Source of the DNA: Bacteroidia bacterium
GTDB lineage: Bacteria > Bacteroidota > Bacteroidia > J057
Assembly: GCA_041391665.1 (NCBI GenBank)
Contig: JAWKNO010000003.1
Span: 1,488,001 to 1,552,000, forward strand
Reading direction: 5' to 3'
DNA length: 64,000 bases
Shown here: one piece after another, positions 43,572 to 52,685 of the stretch
How the letters are laid out: every line of letters begins with the position of its first letter
Numbering within the stretch: position 1 is the first letter of the stretch
Program-made: the position numbers and the translations under genes
The notes under the pieces: model-generated
Database searches by the model: none
What the model was told of the DNA's origin: nothing
Seen by the model: the letters and a program-made list of their open reading frames with translations, nothing else

Positions 43572-45296
43572 ATGAAAAATGAGCACGCAATTTCAACGGC
43601 ACAGATGATCATTGAAGGATTCGATGGATATCTGAGGGAATTTAAAGAAATTACCAGCCGCGCCAAAATACGTTTTGAAAATAGAGACTGGCATGGCATT
43701 CAGGCAGACAGCCGCCGCCGGCTGAATCTCTATAAAAGGCAGGTTTCCCGCTACGCCCGGATTACGACTACTCATCTGGGAGAAAGTTTTTCTGATATCG
43801 ATCTCTGGAAAGAAATCAAAAAAGAATATGCCCGGGTTTCCCTGAAAAAATTCGAATATGAAATTGCAGAGACTTTTTTCAATTCCGTTTGCCGCAAAGT
43901 ACTCGGCGAAATCGGTGCCGATCTGGATATGATGTTTGTGGCTGACGAGCATACCAAAAGGGAGTATGCTTCGGAAGCGCCGATTTACCGTAGCTACCCC
44001 GGCAATCAAGATACTCATGAGGTGATCCGGCAATTGTTGCTCGATTGTCAGTTTAGCATTCCCTATGAAGACCTTGAACGGGATGTCGAGTATATTACTG
44101 CACAGATTGAAAATGATATTTTGAATCTGCATCAATCTGATGTTGAAACTCGCCTCGATGTCCTCAACTCGGTGTTTTATCGCAATAAAGGAGCCTATCT
44201 GGTCGGAAGAATATATTGCGCAGGAAAAGTATTTCCCTTCCTGGTCCCATTGCTGCATGGAGAGAATGGCATATTTGCAGATACGGTAATTACAGATCAG
44301 GATGATATGAGTATTGTGTTTAGTTTTACACGATCGTATTTCCTGGTAGAAGTCGAAATTCCCTCGGAGTTGGTGCACTTTATCAAAACCATCCTTCCGC
44401 TAAAACCTTACAGTGATCTCTACAATTCTATCGGCTTCAACAAACATGGGAAAACCGAGCTTTACCGGCATTTTTTGGTACACCTCGACAAATCTGAGGA
44501 TAAATTTGTGGTTGCTCCGGGAATCAGGGGTATGGTAATGGCTGTATTTACGCTTCCCTCCTATCACATTGTATTTAAACTGATCAAAGACAAATTTGAC
44601 CCGCCAAAGTCCATGAGCAAAGCGCAGGTGATGTCTAAATACAAACTGGTATCACTGCACGATCGGGTAGGGCGAATGGCCGATACACACGAATTTGAGC
44701 ATTTTGTACTGCCCAAAAACCGATTTTCGGAAGAGTTGCTCGAAGAGCTGCTCAGGGTTGCCCCTTCTATTGTTCATGTGGAGGGCGATCAGGTGATCAT
44801 TGACCATCTGTATACCGAGCGAAAAATGATCCCACTCAATATTTTTCTGGAAAATGCAGATGCCGGAGATATTGCCGCTGCCGTGGACGAATATGGCAAC
44901 TGTATCAAACAACTCGCCGCCGCCAATATCTTTCCCGGCGACATGCTCCTCAAAAATTTTGGTGTTACCCGACACCGCCGGGTGGTGTTTTATGACTATG
45001 ATGAAATTGGTTTCCTGACCGACTATACCTTTCGTCGGTTGCCCGAACCCAGCGATCTTGACGAAGTATATGCCTCCACGCCCTGGTTTGCCGTGGGTGC
45101 CAATGATGTCTTTCCCGAAGAATTTAAATATTTCCTTATTGGAAAAGAGGAGATTCGTTCGATATTTTTTGAACTGCACGATGACCTCTTTGACCCCCGT
45201 TTTTGGATCGATATGCAACAGAAGCAGATCAACGGAGAAATTGTGGATGTCTTTCCTTACCGCAGAAGAAAACGGTTTCTCAACACAAAATACTAA
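43572..45296 (+). CDS. aceK: Isocitrate dehydrogenase kinase/phosphatase
   Basis: A 574-residue bifunctional enzyme that phosphorylates and dephosphorylates isocitrate dehydrogenase to steer carbon into the glyoxylate bypass. I chose ATG 43572; an in-phase ATG at 43536 overlaps the divergent MOSC gene. The AceK regulatory domain (FDGYLREFKEITSRAKIRFENRDW) and kinase core are present: VAPGIRGMVMAVFTLPSYHIVFKLIKDKFDPPK (ATP-binding region), DMLLKNFGVTRHRRVVFYDYDEI (catalytic Asp residues), and PEEFKYFLIG. Length matches the enterobacterial enzyme. No aceA, aceB or icd is adjacent. AceK is best known from gamma-proteobacteria, so its presence here is notable. Confidence 0.95.
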   Translation: MKNEHAISTAQMIIEGFDGYLREFKEITSRAKIRFENRDWHGIQADSRRRLNLYKRQVSRYARITTTHLGESFSDIDLWKEIKKEYARVSLKKFEYEIAETFFNSVCRKVLGEIGADLDMMFVADEHTKREYASEAPIYRSYPGNQDTHEVIRQLLLDCQFSIPYEDLERDVEYITAQIENDILNLHQSDVETRLDVLNSVFYRNKGAYLVGRIYCAGKVFPFLVPLLHGENGIFADTVITDQDDMSIVFSFTRSYFLVEVEIPSELVHFIKTILPLKPYSDLYNSIGFNKHGKTELYRHFLVHLDKSEDKFVVAPGIRGMVMAVFTLPSYHIVFKLIKDKFDPPKSMSKAQVMSKYKLVSLHDRVGRMADTHEFEHFVLPKNRFSEELLEELLRVAPSIVHVEGDQVIIDHLYTERKMIPLNIFLENADAGDIAAAVDEYGNCIKQLAAANIFPGDMLLKNFGVTRHRRVVFYDYDEIGFLTDYTFRRLPEPSDLDEVYASTPWFAVGANDVFPEEFKYFLIGKEEIRSIFFELHDDLFDPRFWIDMQQKQINGEIVDVFPYRRRKRFLNTKY

Positions 45297-45340
45297 GCGG
45301 GTTGTTGGAAGTCAGATTGCGGTGCGCTTAATTTGCTCAT

Positions 45341-46582
45341 ATGGCAAATGAAGCTCCCCTTAAAATCCTCATGCTCTGCACCAAATTTCCCTATCCGCCC
45401 AAAGATGGCGGCACAATGGCTATGCATAGCATGATTCGTGGGTTTTCCAAAGCCGGGCATCAGGTTACGGTATTGACCATGAATACCAGCAAACATTACG
45501 TGTTGTTGCGTTCGCTGCCTGATGAGATTCTGCGAATGGCCAGTTTTTATGCGGTGGATGTAAATACAGATGTACAATTCCTGGATGCTCTTTCCAATCT
45601 GATCTTCAGCCGGGAATCGTATCATGTCATTCGGTTTACGTCCCAGGCATTTAAAGCCCAATTGGAACGATTGCTGGAAAAAAATGATTATGACGTGGTC
45701 CAGCTGGAGACACTGTACATGGCGCCTTATATTCCCGTCATTCGCGCCATGAAACCCAAGGCCCTTATTTCCCTCCGCACCCACAATATTGAGTATGAAA
45801 TCTGGAGCCGAAGGGCCGATAATGAAAAAAACCCTATCAAAGAGTACTATTTTCGGGAAACATCTGCCCGGATAAAACGGTATGAAGAAGATACCTATGC
45901 CGCCAATCCTTTTGACGTCGTAATACCGATAACAGGAAAAGATGCGGGCATACTCAAAAATATGGGGGTAAAAACGCCTGTAATGGTTTCTCAGGCTGGT
46001 ATTGAAGAAGAAGATCTCGATACCTCCCCGGTAAAAACAACGCCTCAATCTATTTTCTATATCGGCTCACTTGACTGGGGACCGAACCTGGAAGGCATAG
46101 AGTGGTTTCTGAAAAATGTATGGCCAAGGGTCACCAAAATGCATCCTAAAGTGAAGTTTCACCTTGCAGGGCGCAGTATGCCGGAAAAATACATCAAACT
46201 GGATGAGGAAAATATTGTCATCGCAGGCGAAGTGGAAAGCTCCGGCAAGTTTATCCGCTCCAAATCCATCATGGTAGTTCCTATCCTCTCAGGTAGTGGT
46301 ATGCGGGTAAAAATTGCCGAAGGCCTGGCTTATGGAAAAGCAATTGTCGCTACAAGAATTGCCGCAGAGGGAATCAGCGTCAAACACGGATATGATATCC
46401 TGCTCGCAGACACGCCCGAAGAGTTTGCCAACTGCATCGCAGTACTGATTGAAAAAGAAAGTATGCTTACAACTATCGGACATCATGCCAAAGAGCTGTG
46501 GAAGCGGGAGTTGAAAAATGATAAAATCATCAGCACCCTGGTCGATTTTTACCGCAAGGAAGTAGCGAAAAAAGTAAAGTAA
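45341..46582 (+). CDS. Family 4-type glycosyltransferase
   Basis: A 413-residue GT-B enzyme, cytosolic. The N-terminal domain begins ILMLCTKFPYPPKDGGTMAMHSM, with the SLRTHNIEYEIWSR segment typical of GT4 subgroups. The donor-binding domain has IFYIGSLDWGPNLEGIEWFLKNVWP, VPILSGSGMRVKIAEGLAYGKAIVAT and an Glu-containing loop. It probably builds cell-surface polysaccharide. It lies 44 bp after aceK and 42 bp before scpB, whose own -7 box suggests a separate transcript. Acceptor and sugar are unknown. Confidence 0.87.
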   Translation: MANEAPLKILMLCTKFPYPPKDGGTMAMHSMIRGFSKAGHQVTVLTMNTSKHYVLLRSLPDEILRMASFYAVDVNTDVQFLDALSNLIFSRESYHVIRFTSQAFKAQLERLLEKNDYDVVQLETLYMAPYIPVIRAMKPKALISLRTHNIEYEIWSRRADNEKNPIKEYYFRETSARIKRYEEDTYAANPFDVVIPITGKDAGILKNMGVKTPVMVSQAGIEEEDLDTSPVKTTPQSIFYIGSLDWGPNLEGIEWFLKNVWPRVTKMHPKVKFHLAGRSMPEKYIKLDEENIVIAGEVESSGKFIRSKSIMVVPILSGSGMRVKIAEGLAYGKAIVATRIAAEGISVKHGYDILLADTPEEFANCIAVLIEKESMLTTIGHHAKELWKRELKNDKIISTLVDFYRKEVAKKVK

Positions 46583-46595
46583 GCGGTGAATTCAT

Positions 46596-46603
46596 TACCT
46601 TTG
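46596..46603 (+). promoter_or_regulatory. -7 box upstream of scpB (TACCTTTG)
   Basis: Perfect TAnnTTTG followed by CA, the commonest Bacteroidota form, 20 bp before the ATG; the -33 TTG is not evident. Confidence 0.5.
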
Positions 46604-46623
46604 CACGGAAATCTTTCAGGAGA

Positions 46624-47412
46624 ATGGAACCAACAATCACGCAGATCATAGAAGCGGTTATATTTGTCGCTGATCAGCCGGTTACACTGGACTTTATCCG
46701 TGATACTTTTCTGACCAAATCATCCGAGCACCAGGCAACGGGTGCCGGTAAGGAAGAGGACGCAGAGGATGAGCCCTGGGACGCCGGTGAATTTTCGCTT
46801 ATGCAAGATCTGACAGAAGATCTTTGGGAAGAAATTGTCAAAACTTTACAGGAAAAATATGCCGGCGACAAATACCCTTTTGAAGTGCGAAAAGTCGGTG
46901 GCGGATGTCAGTTTTTTACCAAACCTGTTTTCCATCGTTATGTGCGGAAGGCTTCACTAAACAAAAATCAGAAAAGACTTTCCCGCGCCGCACTTGAAAC
47001 GCTTTCCATCATCGCCTATCGCCAGCCTATATCCAAAGCGGAAATGGAGTTTATTCGCGGCGTAAACTGCGATTATGCTGTACAAAAACTACTGGACAAA
47101 AAACTTGTGCATATCACCGGAAGATCAGAAGGCCCGGGCCGTCCGCTGCTTTACAGTACCAGCCCCTTCTTTATGCAGTATTTTGGCCTTTCTGATATGG
47201 GAGACCTTCCCAAACTAAAAGAATTTGAAGAACTGGCAGAGGAGCATCAGGAATTGTTTCGCCAGCAAATGGACGATAAGATAGAAAACCCCAATGGCAA
47301 AGAAACCGGAGAGAAACCCGAAGAAAGAACCCTTCTGGAAGAACATGATGGAGGAGAAGAAGAAGGTGGTGAAGAAGCGTCTGGAAAAGACACCGCTGAA
47401 GAAACAACCTAG
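46624..47412 (+). CDS. scpB: Segregation and condensation protein B
   Basis: A 262-residue subunit of the SMC-ScpAB condensin that organises the nucleoid. Paired winged helices are seen: ITQIIEAVIFVADQPVTLDFI near the N-terminus and LSRAALETLSIIAYRQPISKAEMEFIRG near residues 120-150, followed by GRSEGPGRPLLYSTSPFFMQYFGL. Between the first helices is an insert rich in Asp/Glu, and the last 45 residues are a very acidic tail (GEKPEERTLLEEHDGGEEEGGEE). The tail DNA is also the start of the next gene in another frame. Confidence 0.95.
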   Translation: MEPTITQIIEAVIFVADQPVTLDFIRDTFLTKSSEHQATGAGKEEDAEDEPWDAGEFSLMQDLTEDLWEEIVKTLQEKYAGDKYPFEVRKVGGGCQFFTKPVFHRYVRKASLNKNQKRLSRAALETLSIIAYRQPISKAEMEFIRGVNCDYAVQKLLDKKLVHITGRSEGPGRPLLYSTSPFFMQYFGLSDMGDLPKLKEFEELAEEHQELFRQQMDDKIENPNGKETGEKPEERTLLEEHDGGEEEGGEEASGKDTAEETT

Positions 47413-48205
47413 TGCACGGCCTCCCCGCGACAAGGATCCCAACGCTGCGAAAACCAATGCTGCTAAGGCGAATGTTAAGTCTGTAAAAGTCAATGAACCG
47501 ATCAGACTCAACCGGTTTATTGCTCAGGCTGGTATCTGTTCCCGCAGGGAAGCAGACGATCTGATCGCCAAAGGCCACGTAAAAGTCAATGGTAAGATCG
47601 CAACAGAACTGGGGCTGAAGGTCGATCCGGCAAAAGATAAAATTGAGTATAAAGGGCAACTGCTGAAGGCGCAAAATTTTGTCTACATTCTGCTCAATAA
47701 ACCGAAAAATATGATCACCACCACCAGTGACCCGCAGGGACGGAAAACGGTGATCGATGCGGTCGAAGGAGCTACCACTGAGCGTGTATTCCCTGTAGGA
47801 AGACTCGACCGTAATACTACCGGTCTGATCTTACTGACCAATGATGGAGACCTCGCAAAAAAACTGACACACCCCTCCCACAGGGTGCGAAAAATCTATT
47901 ATGTAACACTCGACAAGCCGGTTTTGGAAGAAGATATGCAGCGACTTCTCGATGGAATCACCCTGGAAGATGGTGAGGCAAAAGTCGATAAAATCGACTA
48001 CGCGATGGGACAGGAACGCAACGAAGTGGGCGTGGAAATCCACAGTGGGAAAAATCGCATCGTCAGGCGCATGTTTGAAGCAATGGGCTATAAAGTCGAA
48101 AAACTGGACCGCACCGCATTGGGGTCGCTGACTAAAAAAAATCTCCCTCGCGGAAACTGGCGTATTCTCTCGGAGAGTGAAGTTGCTTATCTGCGAATGA
48201 TGTAA
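47294..48205 (+). CDS. rluB: RluB/RsuA-family rRNA pseudouridine synthase with basic N-terminal extension
   Basis: A 303-residue enzyme that converts a uridine of ribosomal RNA to pseudouridine. Residues about 1-65 are Lys/Arg/Pro-rich; the S4 RNA-binding domain follows (IRLNRFIAQAGICSRREADDLIAKGHVKVNGK), then the catalytic domain with G-R-L-D-R-N-T-T-G-L (catalytic Asp) and SGKNRIVRRMFEAMGYKVEKLDR. From ATG 47294 it overlaps scpB by 119 bp in another frame; ATGs at 47345 or 47348 would shorten the overlap. rluB downstream of scpB is a common pairing. 23S versus 16S target is not decided by sequence alone. Confidence 0.92.
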   Translation: MAKKPERNPKKEPFWKNMMEEKKKVVKKRLEKTPLKKQPSARPPRDKDPNAAKTNAAKANVKSVKVNEPIRLNRFIAQAGICSRREADDLIAKGHVKVNGKIATELGLKVDPAKDKIEYKGQLLKAQNFVYILLNKPKNMITTTSDPQGRKTVIDAVEGATTERVFPVGRLDRNTTGLILLTNDGDLAKKLTHPSHRVRKIYYVTLDKPVLEEDMQRLLDGITLEDGEAKVDKIDYAMGQERNEVGVEIHSGKNRIVRRMFEAMGYKVEKLDRTALGSLTKKNLPRGNWRILSESEVAYLRMM

Positions 48206-48222
48206 AAGCCATTTACCCGAAA

Positions 48223-48250
48223 AACCGGCAGCTTTTTGGGCTTGCCGGTT
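48223..48250 (-). terminator. Hairpin between rluB and the convergent T9SS gene
   Basis: AACCGGCA (48223-48230) pairs with TGCCGGTT (48243-48250). Five As on the left side make a T-run for minus-strand transcripts; on the plus strand no T-run follows. Confidence 0.5.
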
Positions 48251-48287
48251 AATGGTGCATGTTAAGGATGTAGAAAAAGAACGAAAA

Positions 48288-49544
48288 CTATCGTTTCAGC
48301 AACCGGGTGGTGTACTTTTGCTTCGGCGTGACAGCCGAAACAAAATAATATCCCGATGGCAGCTGTAATTCTACCGGGAAGGACATATTGCCCGCCGTAT
48401 CTGTTTCTTTTATCTCTGAAAGGATTAATCTTCCCTGACAGTCTCTGATTTCAATTCTTACCGGTAAGGCCCCGGTTTCATTTAACTGGATGATCAATGG
48501 GCCTGAAAGAGCCGGATTTGGGAAAATGCTGAGCCCGCTCACATATTTTTTTACAACAATCTCTACGGTAGTCGAATACGTACTTTTTCCGTCAAAATCA
48601 GTCTGCCGCAACCGGTAACTCACGACGCCTGATATTTCCTTCCGGTCTGAATATTCATAAGCCATCACCTCCTCGCTGTTTCCCGCCCCATTTATCGTAG
48701 CGATTTCTTCAAATAGTGATTCTCCTATGGCTCGTTCTACGGTAAAAAAATCATTGTTTAGCTCGGAAGCGGTTTCCCATTTGATCTGGATGTGATCGGA
48801 TATCTGTTCTGCCTGAAAAGAAATCAGTTCTACGGGAAAATTGTTGTTTGTGCCGGTAAGAATCGGCAACTGGATGCTGCAATTAGCTTTGCTGCCATAG
48901 AATGGGAAGTTTTGGCATACAAGGTTTGCTGCCGCCGCAAGCGCTGCGGGGTATGGCGTAATCTCGTTTCCACTGTTGTCGTATACGTGCACCAGGCCGG
49001 GTACCAGCAATGCACCTTCGCCGCAGACACCGCTGCCATCTCCGTTGAAGATAATGCCATCGCAAGTCTGCGCAGCCCCGCAATTGGGATTATCTATGAT
49101 CAGGCTGCCATATGCATTAAGTATCATATCATGACCTGCATGAAGTTTTGCCCATGGGTTGACGACAATCAGCCCGCTGCCTGCCGATCCCGGAACCTGA
49201 TTGGCAAGGTCTCCTGTTGAGACAACCCATCCGAAAATATCCAGCAATGCACCGCCAAAAATGTAGACAGAACCCGGACTGTTATTGATCTGATACCAGG
49301 CGTATTTTGCGACTGTAATATTGCCGGTATGAATATATCCCGCCGCTGGAAAATGCCAGACCGAATCTCTGATAATCACGTGGTCACTACTGGTCGGCGG
49401 ACCAGCAGGGCCATTGCCAATTGCGGAAGTTGCCCAGACATTTGGATCGGCCCAGTTTCCGTCTTTTAGCGAGTAGTACGTGTTTTGAGAAAAAATTGAA
49501 GCAGAAAACAGATAGAAGCAGAGGAAAAATAACAGACTTTTCAT
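48288..49544 (-). CDS. T9SS-sorted secreted protein, tandem family copy 1
   Basis: A 418-residue secreted protein (signal about 1-19, then QNTYYSLKDGNWADPNVWAT). The N-terminal half (to about 220) belongs to a family seen three times here, with G8-like phrases (SSDHVIIRDSVWHF, GNITVAKYAWYQI) and a CG(E/D/N)G motif. Residues about 230-330 are a fibronectin-like module (FPVELISFQAEQISDHIQIKWETASELNNDFFTVERA ... YRLRQTDFDGKSTYS), and the last 75 are a type A sorting domain (LSIFPNPALSGPLIIQLN ... TTRLLKR). No catalytic residues stand out; a surface or matrix role is likely. Confidence 0.78.
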   Translation of the reverse strand: MKSLLFFLCFYLFSASIFSQNTYYSLKDGNWADPNVWATSAIGNGPAGPPTSSDHVIIRDSVWHFPAAGYIHTGNITVAKYAWYQINNSPGSVYIFGGALLDIFGWVVSTGDLANQVPGSAGSGLIVVNPWAKLHAGHDMILNAYGSLIIDNPNCGAAQTCDGIIFNGDGSGVCGEGALLVPGLVHVYDNSGNEITPYPAALAAAANLVCQNFPFYGSKANCSIQLPILTGTNNNFPVELISFQAEQISDHIQIKWETASELNNDFFTVERAIGESLFEEIATINGAGNSEEVMAYEYSDRKEISGVVSYRLRQTDFDGKSTYSTTVEIVVKKYVSGLSIFPNPALSGPLIIQLNETGALPVRIEIRDCQGRLILSEIKETDTAGNMSFPVELQLPSGYYFVSAVTPKQKYTTRLLKR

Positions 49545-49671
49545 CGGGTTAATTTTGGGTAAACAGTACCGGTTCTGTCCTGCACAAAGGACAAAAAAGG
49601 CATTGGATGGTCAGATACGAGAAAAATCCAGGGAGAATGATGGCTGCTTATCAGTATGCGGAATCCGAATC

Positions 49672-50667
49672 TTAGAGTACCCGGAGTTGTTTGGCTACGC
49701 TTTTGCCATTGGTTGTGATGACCATGACATAAGTGCCTGGCTGAAGATTGTGGGTCAGTGTCTGGGAGATATTGCCTTCGGCGTCTGTGCGCAGCGTAGA
49801 AGTGCTGATTGGCTGGCCGAGCAGGTTACGGATGATCAGGCTGGCATTTTCGTCAGCTTCGAAACCATCTGCTTTGATTGAGACATTGCTGCCGGAGATT
49901 GGATTGGGGAAAAGCGCCAGCTCGGGCGTTGCAACCACTCCGGGAGTTTTGAAAAGACCATTTCCTGTGAATGCGGGAAGCTGATTTTCGCAATCTTCGG
50001 CAGATGCATAGATAGAAAATCCTTTACAGATCAGCGATTGGATATAGTTGATACCTGCGGGTGTTGGCTCTACTTCCATTCCTTCTGCATCCCATGCACG
50101 TACGCGCTTGTTTACGATAATAGAACCATCACCGCAAACGCTTACATCAGTGCTTTTCAGCCAGAGGTCGCCAGATATTTCAGTCGAACCACAGGTTTTA
50201 TTGTCAGACAGGATTTCTGCATTGCCGTACAGACCCAGGTTTCCGTTGATATAGATCAAAGATCCATTGATAAAATGTACGGAAGAGTTTTTATCGGCAT
50301 TATTATTGGACTGGTAGAAATCGCTGATCGTAATCAGGGTTCCTTCTACTTCAAATGATTCACCGGAGAATACATAGGGGCCGGGATTTTCGATTCCGGT
50401 GATGATTTCATAGGTTCCGGAAGGGCGCACCGTAACGTTGCCTGTATGTGTATAGCCGGCTTCTGTCAGGTGTGTAAGGTAATGGCTGATGACCACGTGA
50501 TCGGAAGCGGTGGGGGGACCGGCAGGCTCTGTGCCATTTTCTTCGGTTGACCATGATTGAGGATCAGACCATTCGCCCTCACCAAGACCTGTGGTGTAAT
50601 AAGTATTTTGGGAAATAACAGAAAGAGAAAAAGTAAATAGCAGGGTGATCAGTAATAGATTTTTCAT
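49672..50667 (-). CDS. T9SS-sorted secreted protein, tandem family copy 2 (short form)
   Basis: A 331-residue member of the same family. After the signal it repeats NTYYTTGLGEGEWSDPQSWST and SDHVVISHYLTHLTEAGYTHTGNVTV, then CGDGSIIVNKRVRAWDAEGMEV, and goes straight into the sorting domain (ALFPNPISGSNVSIKADGF ... KQLRVL). The approximately 100-residue fibronectin-like module found in both flanking copies is missing. Expected to be exported by T9SS. It lies between copies 1 and 3 on the same strand with gaps of 127 and 258 bp, so separate promoters are possible. Confidence 0.78.
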   Translation of the reverse strand: MKNLLLITLLFTFSLSVISQNTYYTTGLGEGEWSDPQSWSTEENGTEPAGPPTASDHVVISHYLTHLTEAGYTHTGNVTVRPSGTYEIITGIENPGPYVFSGESFEVEGTLITISDFYQSNNNADKNSSVHFINGSLIYINGNLGLYGNAEILSDNKTCGSTEISGDLWLKSTDVSVCGDGSIIVNKRVRAWDAEGMEVEPTPAGINYIQSLICKGFSIYASAEDCENQLPAFTGNGLFKTPGVVATPELALFPNPISGSNVSIKADGFEADENASLIIRNLLGQPISTSTLRTDAEGNISQTLTHNLQPGTYVMVITTNGKSVAKQLRVL

Positions 50668-50828
50668 GTGTCTTTGTTCTGTCTGGTATTCGGGTGTAGG
50701 TAGTGTGGGTTATTAAATACAATACTAATATGACGCATGAAATTGGAAATAGATCACCCTTTCCAGCGAATGGGGAAGAAATGGCTTTCACTTGTGGAAT
50801 TGTAAGTCTGAACGGGAGGTATAAAAAA

Positions 50829-50859
50829 AGCGGTAGCACACTTACCGGGCACTACCGCT
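50829..50859 (-). terminator. Intrinsic terminator after tandem copy 3
   Basis: AGCGGTAG (50829-50836) pairs with CTACCGCT (50852-50859); the seven As to the left read as a T-tract on the minus strand, downstream of the gene ending at 50926. Confidence 0.75.
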
Positions 50860-50925
50860 ACACAGAACATTGACTCGTTGTTCTGATTTGAAGGACGCTA
50901 AATTATTCAAAGCCAGAGGCCTTTT

Positions 50926-52191
50926 TTAGAAAATCAGTTTTTGTACCAGGGATCTTCCTGCCTGTTTTACCTGAATAAAATAGGCACCTGAACTCAGGGC
51001 TGGTGAGATATCGGAAGTAAATGAACCATTGCGACCGGCTCTTTCTTTGGAGAAATAAACCTCTTTACCGGCAATGTCCAGTATCCGGATTTCCATATCT
51101 GTATCGGCGCGTAAACCATGTAGTTCGATAAAGAACGGACCACCGTTGGCCGGATTCGGATATACAAACATCTGTGGGCCATCCTGATCGATCGTAACAG
51201 ACACAATGGATGCGTAGCTGTGTTGCCCGTCAAAATCTGTTTGTTTCAATCTATACCAGATGGTTCCTCTTCCTGGTCTGCGGTCTGTAGTATTATACGT
51301 CAGAACACGGTCGCTATTGCCTGCGCCGGGAATATTTTCGAGCAGAGAGAATTCATTTCCATCATAGGACCGCTCGACAGTGAAAAAATGGTTATTGCTT
51401 TCAGAAGCAGTCGTCCATTCAAGCGCTACCGCATCATTCAGATAATTGGCGGTGAAGGACAATAGTTCGACAGGAAAAGTACCTCCGCCTGTGAATTTCG
51501 GATTGGTTTCTGTCAGACAATCACCCACTGTACCATAAAAGTTGAAGCCAAGGCAGATCTGGTTCAGCAACTGGTTGGTAGGAGGGATTTGTTCAACATT
51601 GTTGTCATTCCAGGCCCTCAGGGCATCCGGTATCACAAACTTACCATTGCCACAGATTTTCGCCTGGGTACCTTTGAAATACATATCGTCAAAAGAACCG
51701 CCATCACCGCAAAGCGCATTGTTCATGACCGTAAAACTCTTCGAGTTGACAATCAGGTCATCGCCAATGTTTATAATGGCTAAGATACCAAAAACCATTA
51801 CACCTTCCCCATCACTCCCTGTGGTAAACTCTTTTTGGTTATGGAGGTCGCTGCTGGTGTGAAGTATACCTTCTACGACAAAAGAATCTCCCGCAAAAAT
51901 AAAGGGATCACTGACCCCTGCGCCGGAAAAAATGTCAAATATACCATCAACGGAAACATATATATTTCCCCTGTAAATATAGTTTTTAGCTACCGTCAGA
52001 TGGACTGAGTCGCGAATATAAACGGTATCATTGGAGGTTGGCGTACTGCTTGCCGGAATGGTGCCTGCTGCATTCATCGCCCAGGTTGTTGTAAGGTTCC
52101 AGTTTCCGTCGTTGACACTGTAAAAAGTGTCCTGGCCGAGGGAAATGGATACCGTTAACATAAAAAGTGCTGATAGTAAAGCCTGCTTCAT
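50926..52191 (-). CDS. T9SS-sorted secreted protein, tandem family copy 3
   Basis: A 421-residue protein with the full three-part layout: signal (about 1-19), family domain (TFYSVNDGNWNLTTTWAMN, SNDTVYIRDSVHLTVAKNYIYRGNIYVSVDG, CGNGKFVIPDALRAWNDNN), fibronectin-like module (FPVELLSFTANYLNDAVALEWTTASESNNHFFTVERSYDG), and type A sorting domain (FVYPNPANGGPFFIELHG ... VQKLIF). It is closest in layout to copy 1. Function is unknown; surface display or extracellular matrix is the simplest reading. A 494-bp AT-rich region lies upstream. Confidence 0.78.
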   Translation of the reverse strand: MKQALLSALFMLTVSISLGQDTFYSVNDGNWNLTTTWAMNAAGTIPASSTPTSNDTVYIRDSVHLTVAKNYIYRGNIYVSVDGIFDIFSGAGVSDPFIFAGDSFVVEGILHTSSDLHNQKEFTTGSDGEGVMVFGILAIINIGDDLIVNSKSFTVMNNALCGDGGSFDDMYFKGTQAKICGNGKFVIPDALRAWNDNNVEQIPPTNQLLNQICLGFNFYGTVGDCLTETNPKFTGGGTFPVELLSFTANYLNDAVALEWTTASESNNHFFTVERSYDGNEFSLLENIPGAGNSDRVLTYNTTDRRPGRGTIWYRLKQTDFDGQHSYASIVSVTIDQDGPQMFVYPNPANGGPFFIELHGLRADTDMEIRILDIAGKEVYFSKERAGRNGSFTSDISPALSSGAYFIQVKQAGRSLVQKLIF

Positions 52192-52685
52192 AATACTAGG
52201 GGTTATTTCTGTCTCAACTTAAATTTCGTCTTATAGTAATTTTTCCCTCACGATAAATAACGTAATTCCATTGCCTTTCGTATTTTCTCAAAAAAACTCC
52301 GGGGATATATACCTTCCTGAAATGGATGATTTCCCTGATATTTATATCTGTGAAATCTATTCTTTAAATATAATCATTTTTTTGTTATGATTTTTGGGTA
52401 ACGGCTGTTGTTATCAGTGAAAGACTTTCAATATAGCTCTATAGGCTTTGAGGGAGCGTAAAGAATGCCTGCTTCTATCAAAATTCAGGGGTGACCTGTC
52501 AAAATTGTATGTTTTATGGAATATATGATGAGAGGAGTCTCGTAATTTTTTGGGGGTCAAATTTGTTCAAAATTCTCTCTGCTACCTGCTTTTTTTGGGG
52601 AAAACAGATGTTTTTTTGTTCTCCTGAATTTTTCAGAAGCTGGCAATAAGTTGTAGTTTAGTATTCTAAACCAATTATTTCCCTT
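52192..52685. other. AT-rich intergenic region without genes
   Basis: 494 bp between divergent genes. No open frame with coding character is visible on either strand. It holds several T-tracts and a small inverted repeat TTTAG-TATT-CTAAA at 52657-52670 just upstream of the next start. It presumably carries two divergent promoters. Confidence 0.6.

Noticed and set aside
49575..49600. Small hairpin TGTCCT/AGGACA upstream of tandem copy 1
   Set aside because: No T-run in the needed direction and it lies at the promoter side of the gene; probably chance.
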